From JBBSEZ01 sp038239195 (GTDB taxonomy: Bacteria > Planctomycetota > Planctomycetia > Gemmatales > Gemmataceae), in contig JBBSEZ010000369.1 in the NCBI GenBank assembly GCA_038239195.1, forward strand, positions 1 through 10,119: a stretch of DNA of 10,119 nucleotides, in the 5' to 3' direction. The notes beneath the pieces were generated by a model. The model ran no database searches. It saw nothing but the letters and a program-made list of their open reading frames with translations, and had not been told where the DNA came from. A program made the position numbers and the translations under genes. Of the stretch, positions 1 through 7,296 are shown piece by piece; position 1 is the first letter of the stretch, and each line of letters begins with the position of its first letter.

Positions 1-1
1 C

Positions 2-1168
2 ATCTTCAACAGCGGCACCGCCAACGTCTTCGATGACACCATCACCGCCGACCAGGCCCTGCTGTTCGGCGCCGGCGGCGCCGGCGGCGCCGGGGCGGGC
101 ACCGGCACGGCGGGGGCCACCGGCGCGGCGGGCCTGGGCCAGGGGGGCGGCTACTTCAGCGCCGGCGGCACGACCTCGCTGGGCAACACCATCATCGCCC
201 TGAACGCCGCCGCGACCGACCCCGACGTCTCGGGGGCGTTCGCCAGCAAGGGCAACAACGTCATCGGCGTCGTCGGCGGCGCCACGGGCTTCCTGGTCAG
301 CGACCTGACCGGGGTGAGCGCGGCCCAACTCAACCTGGGCCCGCTCCAGAACAATGGCGGCCCGACGCCGACCGACGCGCTCCTGCCGGGCAGCATTGCC
401 ATCGGGGCCGGGAACGTCGGGCTGGTGGCGGCGGGCGTCACCACCGACCAGCGCGGCCCCAGTTACCAGCGCACCCTCAACAACACCGTGGACGTTGGCG
501 CGTTCGAGGCCCTGCCCGCGTCGGTCGTCGCCAAGAACCAGGACACGCTGTTCGTGCGGGCCCTGTACCGGATCGTCCTCGGCCGCCTCGGCTCCGACGC
601 CGAGGTCGCCGGCTGGGTCGCCGACCTCATGGGAGGGGCCTCGCGCGAGCAGGTGACGCAGGCCTTCTGGGAGTCGGCCGAGCACCGGGGCGAGGAGGTC
701 GATTCCTACTACCTCACCTACCTCCACCGCCACGAGAGCGCTGCCGAGCGGGCGGGTTGGGTGCAGGACTTCCAGGGAGGCGCCTCGGAGAAGGACGTGA
801 TCTTCGGGTTCCTGTCCTCGCCCGAATACCTGGGCGACCATCCCGGCCCGGTGGCGCTCGTCGATTCGCTGTACGTGGACGTGCTGGGCCGCGGCGCCGT
901 GCCCCCGGAAGACGCGGGGCTCGACCAGGAGGCCATGACCCCCGCGGGACAACTCGCCGCGATTCGCGAAGTCCTCAATTCGCCGGAGGCCGCCGGGCGG
1001 ATGGTGGGGCTGCTCTACGCCAACCTGCTGGAGCGCCAGCAGGTGGCGCCAGAGGGGCAGGGCTTCGTGACCGCGCTGGTCAACGGCTCGCTGACGCTCA
1101 GCACCGAGGCCGAGTTGATCCTGGCGTCCGACGAGTTCTTCTCCCGCGCGGTGGCCGGTACGATCTGA
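2..1168 (+). CDS. Surface/exported protein C-terminal part: choice-of-anchor Q end plus DUF4214 repeats (5' truncated)
   Basis: The frame is open from the first codon at position 2, so the true start lies outside the window; the GTG at 314 is internal. The visible 388 residues fall into three parts. Residues about 24-55 are a Gly/Ala-rich low-complexity stretch (GAGGAGGAG...). Next comes the end typical of planctomycete 'choice-of-anchor Q' beta-helix proteins: LGPLQNNGGPTPT, then TDQRG, then VDVGAFE. From about residue 184 to the end lie DUF4214-like helical units of roughly 50 residues. I count four, beginning near FVRALYRIVLGR, VDSYYLTYLHRH, LVDSLYVDVLGR and VGLLYANLLERQ; the first two are clear (GW..D...GGAS), the last two diverged. 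DUF4214 is known from secreted and S-layer-like proteins and its function is uncertain. A cell-surface or secreted structural or adhesive role is inferred. The gene converges with the protease gene on the other strand, 84 nt away. Confidence 0.85.
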   Translation: MFNSGTANVFDDTITADQALLFGAGGAGGAGAGTGTAGATGAAGLGQGGGYFSAGGTTSLGNTIIALNAAATDPDVSGAFASKGNNVIGVVGGATGFLVSDLTGVSAAQLNLGPLQNNGGPTPTDALLPGSIAIGAGNVGLVAAGVTTDQRGPSYQRTLNNTVDVGAFEALPASVVAKNQDTLFVRALYRIVLGRLGSDAEVAGWVADLMGGASREQVTQAFWESAEHRGEEVDSYYLTYLHRHESAAERAGWVQDFQGGASEKDVIFGFLSSPEYLGDHPGPVALVDSLYVDVLGRGAVPPEDAGLDQEAMTPAGQLAAIREVLNSPEAAGRMVGLLYANLLERQQVAPEGQGFVTALVNGSLTLSTEAELILASDEFFSRAVAGTI

Positions 1169-1252
1169 TGGCCGTCGATGCCTTCATCGCCCCCGCGGCT
1201 GTTCGCTGACCGCCCGCGCCGAGGAATTACCCTCGCTTGTCGTTACGCGCTA

Positions 1253-1984
1253 TCACGTCACGCTGACCATGACGTTGTAGCAGGCGTGGGCCCCCACCGC
1301 GATGCCGAAGCCGCGCAGCTGGTAGAGCAGCGCGAAGTACAGCCCCGCCACCAGGCGGAAGACGAACAGGTAATTGCTGTAGGGCTGGCCGTAGGGCCCG
1401 AGGTGGTGGGCGGCCGAGAACAGGGTGGCCGACGCGATGGCGGCGCACAGCACGGCGAGGACCGTGGGAAATTCGACCCAGCGCAGCCCCCAGGCGAGCG
1501 CCGAGAAGAGCGCCAGCCGGAACAGCGCCTCCTCGTAGATCCCCGCTCCGAGATAGGTGATGACCTGGCGCAGGCCGGGGTCGGCGCCGTCGCCCGCGGC
1601 CACCGCCAGGGAGAGCTCGACGCCGGCGCGCTGGAGGATCGGCGCCAGCCCCCGGCTCATGGCCCACAGCCCCAACGCGAACGACACGCTCTCCAGGGCC
1701 ATCCCGCTCAGCACGCCGACCAGGTCGCCCGGCCGGTCGTCGCGCCGCCGCCACGCCCAGGCCACGAAGATGGCGAACAGCACCATCGGCGGGAACCACG
1801 CCATCTTCAGGCCGATGGCGCCCAGCCCGCAGCGCAGCCAGTGGTCGGCGCCGTTGCGCACCGTCTCGGGCCGCGCCCCGCCGACGGCGAGCACGCCCGT
1901 CTCGTACACCACCAGCAGCGGCAAGACGAACAGCATGCTCGGCCAGGGGTGCCGGGTCGCGGGAACGTAGCCGAGCTCCGCCAT
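1253..1984 (-). CDS. CPBP family intramembrane metalloprotease (Abi/Rce1-like)
   Basis: A 243-residue polytopic membrane protein. The family's three conserved motifs are present: EEALFR (E151, E152, R156), a LFSAAHH segment (H193/H194) and GAHACYN (H233, N237). In Rce1/CPBP proteases these residues hold the metal and the catalytic water within the membrane. Hydrophobic segments lie near residues 16-34, 61-78, 90-110, 140-166, 172-190 and 207-240. The physiological substrate cannot be read from sequence; family roles include CAAX-type prenyl processing, bacteriocin self-immunity and regulated proteolysis. I chose the ATG at 1984 because AGGGAG (1994-1999, minus strand) sits 9 nt upstream and because upstream in-frame codons fall in the octamer repeat, giving junk of LSPC type. 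It follows the HD-GYP gene in the same direction across a 156-nt gap, so co-transcription is possible but would have to pass a very strong hairpin. Confidence 0.9.
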   Translation of the reverse strand: MAELGYVPATRHPWPSMLFVLPLLVVYETGVLAVGGARPETVRNGADHWLRCGLGAIGLKMAWFPPMVLFAIFVAWAWRRRDDRPGDLVGVLSGMALESVSFALGLWAMSRGLAPILQRAGVELSLAVAAGDGADPGLRQVITYLGAGIYEEALFRLALFSALAWGLRWVEFPTVLAVLCAAIASATLFSAAHHLGPYGQPYSNYLFVFRLVAGLYFALLYQLRGFGIAVGAHACYNVMVSVT

Positions 1985-2007
1985 GAACGCGGTCTCCCTG
2001 TTCGGAT

Positions 2008-2140
2008 GACAGGGTGACAAGGTGAGGGGGCGACAAGGTGACAAGGTGAAACCACAAGAGTCGGGTCGTCCCAACTCCTCCTACCTCACCTCGTCACCCT
2101 GTCACCTTGTCACCCCCTCACCTTGTCACCCTGTCACCTT
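2008..2140. repeat. Octamer-array inverted repeat (42-bp stem, 44-nt loop)
   Basis: Six adjacent octamers of the form GTCACCYT occupy 2093-2140, the third and fourth being variants (GTCACCCC, CTCACCTT). A reverse-complement array occupies 2008-2049. The arms 2008-2049 and 2094-2135 match at 40 of 42 positions around a 44-nt loop (2050-2093). Both mismatches (2044/2099 and 2031/2112) would be G-U wobbles in minus-strand RNA, the strand on which both flanking genes are read, so that RNA stem is fully paired. The stem starts 5 nt after the HD-GYP stop and ends 8 nt before the Shine-Dalgarno of the protease gene. There is no U-tract, so it is not a textbook intrinsic terminator. It could attenuate transcription, set an mRNA processing or stability boundary, or be an inert mobile repeat. 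Confidence 0.9.
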
Positions 2141-3571
2141 TCAGGCCGCCCACTCCGGAAACCGCCGCCCCAGCAGCTCGCCGCGCTCGGCGGCCGACAG
2201 CGAGCGCACGATGCTGTGGTTCTCGCACTGGCCGAGGTCGAGGTGGTGCGGCCGGGCCTCCGGTTCGCCGTGCTGGTCCAGGAGCAGGGCCACCACCGGG
2301 CGGGCCGGGCTGCTCAGGTCGCCGCGCGAGACCGGCGTGGCGATGACCACGCCGACTGCCCCGTGCGCCAGCTCCACCACCGAGCCAACCGGGTAGAACG
2401 ACAGGTGCAGCAGACACTCGGCGTGGTGCTGGTCGAGCAGCCCCTGCTCGGCCATGAGCAGCGTGTCGGTCAGGGCGGTGCGCGGTGCCCGCGCGAGCCG
2501 ATGGGGCCGCCCGCTGCACTGGGCGGCGTAGACGTCGCAGACCCCCAGCAGGCGCGCCAACGGGCCGACCTGGTGCTCGCGCAAGCCGTCCGGGTAGCCC
2601 GTACCGTTGAGGCGCTCGTGATGGCCGCACGCGGCCTCCGCCAGCCACGGCGCGTCGGGCATCAGCGCCGCGCACAGCTCCGCCCCGGCGCGGGCGTGCG
2701 CCTCGATGGCCCGGAACTGCTCGTCGTCCAGCGGGCTTGTCTGCGCCAGGATCGCCTCCGGCACGCGCAGCATCCCCACGTCGTGGAGCAAGGCCGCCAG
2801 CACGGCGTCTTCCTTGCGCGGCTTCAGCTCGGGGTCGTGCCGCACTACCCGCGCCACCACCCGCGCCACCGTCAGGCCGTGGCAGGCGATTCGCTCCGCC
2901 AGGGTGCCCCCCTCCGTCTGGGGGAAGCAAAGGGGGACGCACTCGCGCGCCTCGGCCAGCACGTCCTCCGCCAGGACGCGGAAGGGCGTCAACTCGACCG
3001 GCTTGCCCGCCGCCAGCGCCGTCAGCAGGCCGGCCAGGTGCGCGATGCGCTCCGACTCCTGGCGCTGGCGCGCCGTCCCGGCGAGCAGCGTGCGCACGCG
3101 CCCGGCGACCGCGCCCAGCGTCGCCTCCAGCCCCTCGCAAAGGTGAAGTTGGGCGGCCGTCGACTCGGGCAACAGCGCCACGGTCCGCAGCACCGTGTCC
3201 AGCATCGCCGACGCCTCGCGGTAGAGCTGCCCCAGCGGCGGGCGGGCGGGCGCGGAAACGCCCTCTTTCAGATCGAAATCGTCCGCCATTCCGCGCAGCG
3301 GGCCGAGCAGGTCGCGCCCCCGTTCCAGCACGCGCCGCGCTCGCGCCGTCAACTGGCGCGGCACGGGGCCGCTCCCCGCGACGGGCCCCGTGACGGGCCG
3401 CAGCGCCGCCTCGACCAGGGCGTCGTGCTCGCCGCCGGCGCTCACCTGCTCGTCGAGCGCCCGCACGATCCCGTTCGCCGCCGAACGGGCCTCGCCGGCC
3501 AGGCAAAGGGCCTGGCCCAGCCGCTGCCGCAGCGCCCCGATCTTCGACAACAACCCCTGCGTCTCGCTCAT
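2141..3571 (-). CDS. HD-GYP domain protein (putative c-di-GMP phosphodiesterase)
   Basis: 476 residues. The C-terminal half carries the HD-GYP set: H231 in the first helix, HD at H263-D264 (LLHDVGMLRVPEAIL), H292, HHER..GTGYPDG (H317, H318, E319, G325-Y326-P327) and D346. The Y-P of the GYP signature and all expected metal ligands are kept, so it is probably active in hydrolysing cyclic di-GMP. Residues 1-225 are helical and Leu/Arg/Glu-rich, with no recognisable receiver, PAS or GAF domain and no membrane segment, so it is likely cytoplasmic. After the HD-GYP core, residues about 393-445 (YPVGSVVELAHGAVGVV, then RPVVALLLD) form the small beta-rich extension often seen behind HD-GYP domains. 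The ATG at 3571 has a GAGGGGGAG-type ribosome site (about 3577-3586). It is divergent from the DUF1559 gene and upstream of the CPBP gene. Its input signal is unknown. Confidence 0.9.
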   Translation of the reverse strand: MSETQGLLSKIGALRQRLGQALCLAGEARSAANGIVRALDEQVSAGGEHDALVEAALRPVTGPVAGSGPVPRQLTARARRVLERGRDLLGPLRGMADDFDLKEGVSAPARPPLGQLYREASAMLDTVLRTVALLPESTAAQLHLCEGLEATLGAVAGRVRTLLAGTARQRQESERIAHLAGLLTALAAGKPVELTPFRVLAEDVLAEARECVPLCFPQTEGGTLAERIACHGLTVARVVARVVRHDPELKPRKEDAVLAALLHDVGMLRVPEAILAQTSPLDDEQFRAIEAHARAGAELCAALMPDAPWLAEAACGHHERLNGTGYPDGLREHQVGPLARLLGVCDVYAAQCSGRPHRLARAPRTALTDTLLMAEQGLLDQHHAECLLHLSFYPVGSVVELAHGAVGVVIATPVSRGDLSSPARPVVALLLDQHGEPEARPHHLDLGQCENHSIVRSLSAAERGELLGRRFPEWAA

Positions 3572-3724
3572 CGCTGCTCCCCCTCGCAGACCTCGGCCCC
3601 CAACCGCGTCTTCTCTTCCATCGACCCGTTGCCCCGGCCGACTTTAACGAAGGCGCCGAAGATTCGGGCCCCGCCAGCGAAAGACCGGGAGAGGCCCCTT
3701 CCCCACTTCTTTCGTTTTTCCTCG

Positions 3725-3753
3725 TTGACTGACATTCTATGCTGGTGTACTAT
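3725..3753 (+). promoter_or_regulatory. Candidate sigma70-type promoter for the DUF1559 gene
   Basis: TTGACT (3725-3730) and TACTAT (3748-3753) are separated by 17 nt, matching the consensus at 5/6 and 4/6 positions. They sit in the only clearly AT-richer patch of the 247-nt divergent gap. Transcription would begin near 3760 and leave a leader of about 58 nt. That leader holds a 7-bp hairpin (3772-3778 with 3782-3788) and a clear ribosome site GGAGGG (3805-3810), 8 nt before the ATG. No equally good promoter was seen for the HD-GYP gene on the opposite strand. The call rests on consensus matching only. Confidence 0.5.
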
Positions 3754-3818
3754 GACGCTGTTACACATCGCCTCATCCTCGGGATGAGCACGGATTTGTT
3801 TGACGGAGGGCCGGGAAC

Positions 3819-5438
3819 ATGACGGGGAAACTGACCGGGGCTTTTGTGGTCGCGCTGCTGGCGGCGCTGGGGCTGTCGGGGAGCTGGCGCGAGCGGGAGG
3901 TGGCGGCCGAGGACAAGGGCGCGCCGCCGGCGAAGGGCGCGCTGCCGGCGGACCTGGAGCGCGTCCCAGGCAACGCCGTGGGCGTGCTGTCTGTCCGCAT
4001 CGCGGACGTCTGGGTGAGCGATCTGGGCAAGGCGGTGCGGCAGAAGGGGGCAATGGAAATCGAGCCGTGGGCGAAGGAGATCGAGAATAAAGTGGGCGTC
4101 GCCCCCAGCCAGATGGAACGGCTAACCATGGTGATGGTCAACGCCCCGCACGAGTCGGTGGTGTTCATCACCACGCGGAAGCCGTACGACCGCGCCAAGG
4201 TGCTGGCGGGAGTCGGCGCGGGGTCGGCGGAGGAGAAATTCGGAGGGGAAACGATCTACGTGCGGCGCGACTTCGGGCTGCACTTCCTCAACGACCGCAC
4301 CTTCATGGCGGGGGCCCTGACGGACGTCAAGGCGATGATGAAGAAGGCGGACCTGAAGAAGACCGACCCGCTCGCCCCCGCCGTCGCCCTGGCCGCGAGC
4401 AACCGCACCTTCGTGTTCGGCGTCAACCCGGCCGCGATCGAGCGCCTGGTGAAGAACGAGCCTCTACCGCCGCAGGCCGCCCCGTTCAAGGCGCTGCTCA
4501 AGGCGCGCTCGGCGACGCTGACGTTCGACGTGGGCGAGCGCTTCCGCGCCGACCTGAAGGTGGAGTTCGCCGACGCCGCCGCCGCCAAGGCCGGGCAGAA
4601 GTCGCTCGAAGCGGCGCGAAAGGTCGGGCAAGGCGGGCTGGCCGAGGCGATCAAGGAACTGACCCGGAGCAAGGCCCCCGCGGAAGTTCTCGAGCTCGTC
4701 CGCGCGGTCGAGGCGAGTACCAAGGCCACGCCGATCGCGCAGAAGGGCGACCGGGTCGAGGCCTCGCTGGAAGTGCGCGTGGACGGCAAGACGCTGGGCG
4801 CCGTCGCGCTGGAACTGGTGCAGCGCGTGCGCGTGGCGGCGGCGCGAACGCAGAGCGTCAACAACCTCAAGCAGATCGGCATCGCCCTGCACAACTACCA
4901 CGACGTCCACGGGGCGTTTCCGCCCGCGGCCGTCTACGACAAGGACGGCAAGGCTATCTTGAGCTGGCGCGTGCTGATCCTGCCCTACGTCGAGCAGGAC
5001 AACCTGTATCGCAAGTTCAAGCTCAACGAGCCGTGGGACGGGCCGAACAACAAGAAGCTGCTGGCGCTGATGCCGCGCACCTACGCGATGGCGGAGCGCG
5101 AGGGGCCCAAGGGCTCGACGTTCTACCAGGTCTTCGCCGGCCCCGGGGCGATCTTCGAGGGCAAGCGCGGCACGCGCCTCACCGACGTCTCGGACGGGAC
5201 CTCCAACACGCTGCTGGTCGTCGAGGCGGCCAAGGCGGTGCCGTGGAGCAAGCCGGAAGACCTCCCCTACGCGGCGGGCAGTCCCGTGCCCCAGGTCGGC
5301 GGGCGCGACGGCTCGTTCAACGCCGGCTTTGCCGACGGCTCGGTCCGCCGCTTCACCAAGCGCCCCAAGGACGTGGTGTTCCACGCGCTCATCACGCGCG
5401 CCGGCGGCGAGGTCCTCCCGGGGAACTTCGACGAATGA
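3819..5438 (+). CDS. Exported DUF1559 protein with extra N-terminal domain
   Basis: 539 residues. A hydrophobic signal (about 7-22, GAFVVALLAALGLSG) is followed by a charged, Ala/Pro-rich linker, so export is likely. Residues about 43-340 form a domain starting LPADLERVPGNAVGVLSVR, with VFITTRKPYDRAKVL and LHFLNDRTFMAG further in; I recognise this pattern from other planctomycete DUF1559 proteins but know no function. DUF1559 itself begins near RTQSVNNLKQIGIALHNYHD (343-362) and continues through SWRVLILPYVEQDNLY (382-397), SDGTSNTLLVVE (458-469) and FADGSVRRF (504-512). Most DUF1559 proteins start with a type IV pilin-like methylation motif (GFTLIELLV), absent here, so it is probably periplasmic rather than assembled as a pseudopilin. 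GGAGGG 8 nt upstream supports the ATG at 3819. Function is unknown; the family is greatly expanded in planctomycetes. Confidence 0.9.
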   Translation: MTGKLTGAFVVALLAALGLSGSWREREVAAEDKGAPPAKGALPADLERVPGNAVGVLSVRIADVWVSDLGKAVRQKGAMEIEPWAKEIENKVGVAPSQMERLTMVMVNAPHESVVFITTRKPYDRAKVLAGVGAGSAEEKFGGETIYVRRDFGLHFLNDRTFMAGALTDVKAMMKKADLKKTDPLAPAVALAASNRTFVFGVNPAAIERLVKNEPLPPQAAPFKALLKARSATLTFDVGERFRADLKVEFADAAAAKAGQKSLEAARKVGQGGLAEAIKELTRSKAPAEVLELVRAVEASTKATPIAQKGDRVEASLEVRVDGKTLGAVALELVQRVRVAAARTQSVNNLKQIGIALHNYHDVHGAFPPAAVYDKDGKAILSWRVLILPYVEQDNLYRKFKLNEPWDGPNNKKLLALMPRTYAMAEREGPKGSTFYQVFAGPGAIFEGKRGTRLTDVSDGTSNTLLVVEAAKAVPWSKPEDLPYAAGSPVPQVGGRDGSFNAGFADGSVRRFTKRPKDVVFHALITRAGGEVLPGNFDE

Positions 5439-5464
5439 TCGTCCCGACGAGCCGTTGGCCTAAA

Positions 5465-5566
5465 GCGAGCGGCGGCAGGACTTGGTGTGCTGGAGGACGG
5501 CTCTCCTGAGCCGTCCGGACGGCTCAGGAGAGCCGTCCTACAGGGACGCTTCCTCCTGCCGCTCGC
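5465..5566. repeat. Nested inverted repeats: palindromic element inside an outer hairpin
   Basis: The inner element has arms 5490-5516 and 5517-5543 that match at 26 of 27 positions with no spacer; the core 5494-5539 is a perfect 46-nt palindrome. Each arm is itself a hairpin: GGACGGCTC, loop TCCT, GAGCCGTCC (5495-5516), with its mirror copy on the right. The outer pair is 5465-5480 (GCGAGCGGCGGCAGGA) and 5554-5566 (TCCTGCCGCTCGC), which pair over 13 bp with a 3-nt bulge. The outer hairpin lies shortly after the DUF1559 stop and could have been its terminator, with the inner palindrome inserted in its loop; that order of events is inferred. The gap 5439-5603 holds no other gene, and only the ribosome site of the next gene lies at its end. 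Confidence 0.85.
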
Positions 5567-5603
5567 CTCATGCCCCCGGCTCGCCGCTCAGGAGAAACCA
5601 CCC

Positions 5604-7295
5604 ATGCAGCGCGCCGTTGCCCTCCTCCTGGCCCTACCGTTCGCCTCGCTGTGGTTGAGCGCGGCCGGGCCTCCCATTGTCTCTCCGGGCCCGAGGCCGG
5701 TGCCCGGCGACGCTCAGGACGTGGTCGTCTTTCACAGGTCGCGGCCCTATCTGGTGCGCCTGCACCTCCAGGCCGGGGGCAAGCCATTCCAGAGAAACTG
5801 GGACAGCACCGTGTCGCAGTTGTTCCGGTTCCTGGACGCCGACGGCGATGGCGTGCTGAGCAAGAAGGAGTCCCGGCAGGCGCCCAGCGCGGAGCAGTGG
5901 AAGCAGCTCCTGGCGGGGGGCGAAGTCGATCCCGACGCCAGCCCCGGCTACGAGGCCCTCGGCGGGGGCCCCCGGGGCGCGAGCCTGGAACGGTTCCGCG
6001 CCTACTACCGCCGGTCCACGGCGGGGGCGCTACAGGTGAGGTGGGGCCTGCGCGCGTCGATCCTCGACCCGCTCAGCGATGCGCTGTTCCGCGCCCTCGA
6101 CACCAACCGCGATGGCAAGCTCTCGCGGGCCGAGCTCCTGGCGGCGCCGGACGTGCTGAACAAGCTCGACCTCGATGGCGACGAGATGGTCACGCCGGAA
6201 GAACTGCAGAGCGCCCCGCCGCAACAGGCCTCCTTCATGCCCGGCTCCTCGCTGGGCCTGGCCCCCGGCGGGCTGCCGTTCCTCCTGCGCCAGCCGGGCG
6301 ACCCGCCCGGGGCGCTGCCCGCGCAGCTGCTGGCCCGCTATGGCCGCAAGGGCGCTTCCCTCGGCCGTGACGAGCTGCGCATCGCGAGGGCCGCCTTCGA
6401 CAGGCTCGACCGCAACGGGGACGGCCGGCTCGACGCCGCCGAACTGGCCGGGTGGGCCCAGTTGCCGCCGGACCTGACGGTGCTGATCGAGATGGGCCCG
6501 CGGGCGCGCTCGCCCCTGACGGTGCTGGCGAAGGCGCCGGGGATCGACGTGCGCCGCGCCCCCGGCGGGCCCGTCGTGCTGGCGATCGAGAAGTGGCAAA
6601 TCGAACTCGGCCTGGGCGAAGGCGGGCCAGCCCCGCCGCGGCGCTCCACGCGCGAGTCGGCGCTCCAGACGTTCCGCTCCTTCGACCGCAACCGCGACGG
6701 CTACCTCGACGACCGGGAAGTGTCGTTCCCCGCCGTCACGATGGTTGCCCTGATGCGCCTGGCCGACCGCAACAGCGACGGGAAGGTTTCGGAGAAAGAG
6801 TATCTGGAATTCACCGACTGGCGCGACCGACTCAACGGGCAGACGACCTTCCTCCCGGTGGAGGACCGGGGCCGGCGCCTGTTCGCCCACCTCGACCGCG
6901 ACGGCGACGGCCGGCTGAGCCAGCGCGAGTTGAAGACCGCCTGGTCGCGACTCCAGACGTGGGACCGCGACCGCACCGGCGCCATCCGGCGCGACCAAAT
7001 GCCGCAGCAGTATCGGCTCACGGTCAGTTACGGCAGGCCGCTGCGGGTCACCGTGGCCGGGCCAGGGGGATTCGCTCCCCCCGGCCGGCCGGGCGCGGCG
7101 ACAACGGTGCCGGCGTGGCGCGGCCCGCTGTGGTTTCAGAAGATGGACCGCAACCGCGACGGCGACGTTTCGCGCGGCGAGTTCCTCGGGACGGACGAGC
7201 AGTTCCGCCGCATCGATGGCGATGGCGACGGGCTGATCGACGTCGAAGAGGCCGAGCGCGCCGACGAGTGGTTCCGCAAGCAGCTCAAGCGGTGA
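5604..7295 (+). CDS. Exported multi-EF-hand calcium-binding protein
   Basis: 563 residues with a signal peptide (hydrophobic 4-20, LPFASLWLSAAG, likely cleavage near 21-22). I count ten 12-residue EF loops: 78-89, 166-177, 189-200 (E in place of the usual Gly at position 6), 269-280, 361-372, 388-399, 431-442, 454-465 (degenerate, ends in Q instead of E), 515-526 and 538-549. Most follow D-x-[DN]-x-D-G-x-[LVI]-x-x-x-E, as in DADGDGVLSKKE and DRNRDGYLDDRE. Pairs such as 166/189, 361/388, 431/454 and 515/538 are 22-27 residues apart, as in normal EF-hand pairs. No enzymatic domain is recognised. Calcium binding outside the cytoplasm is likely, as scaffold, sensor or buffer. The ATG at 5604 has AGGAGA (5590-5595) 8 nt upstream; the longer in-frame GTG at 5487 would translate the palindrome and is rejected. 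It may be co-transcribed with the DUF1559 gene. Confidence 0.9.
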   Translation: MQRAVALLLALPFASLWLSAAGPPIVSPGPRPVPGDAQDVVVFHRSRPYLVRLHLQAGGKPFQRNWDSTVSQLFRFLDADGDGVLSKKESRQAPSAEQWKQLLAGGEVDPDASPGYEALGGGPRGASLERFRAYYRRSTAGALQVRWGLRASILDPLSDALFRALDTNRDGKLSRAELLAAPDVLNKLDLDGDEMVTPEELQSAPPQQASFMPGSSLGLAPGGLPFLLRQPGDPPGALPAQLLARYGRKGASLGRDELRIARAAFDRLDRNGDGRLDAAELAGWAQLPPDLTVLIEMGPRARSPLTVLAKAPGIDVRRAPGGPVVLAIEKWQIELGLGEGGPAPPRRSTRESALQTFRSFDRNRDGYLDDREVSFPAVTMVALMRLADRNSDGKVSEKEYLEFTDWRDRLNGQTTFLPVEDRGRRLFAHLDRDGDGRLSQRELKTAWSRLQTWDRDRTGAIRRDQMPQQYRLTVSYGRPLRVTVAGPGGFAPPGRPGAATTVPAWRGPLWFQKMDRNRDGDVSRGEFLGTDEQFRRIDGDGDGLIDVEEAERADEWFRKQLKR

Positions 7296-7296
7296 G

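Noticed and set aside
1168..1209. 13-codon frame starting at an ATG that overlaps the stop of the DUF4214 gene
   Set aside because: It is very short, lacks a convincing ribosome site and has no recognisable sequence; probably chance.
1169..1252. Terminator in the convergent gap (CGAGG / CCTCG hairpin at 1220-1235)
   Set aside because: The stem is only 5 bp and has no T-run; it is too weak to call.
1985..2074. 30-residue N-terminal extension of the CPBP protease
   Set aside because: It would be encoded by the octamer repeat (LSPC-type peptide), whereas the internal ATG at 1984 has a good ribosome site and gives a normal family length.
2123..3787. A 554-residue plus-strand open frame opposite the HD-GYP gene
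   Set aside because: It is the shadow of a gene with intact HD-GYP motifs; the translation is low-complexity and its start lies in the octamer repeat.
5487..5603. 39-residue N-terminal extension of the EF-hand protein from a GTG
   Set aside because: It would translate the palindromic repeat, has no ribosome site, and would bury the signal peptide that begins at the ATG at 5604.
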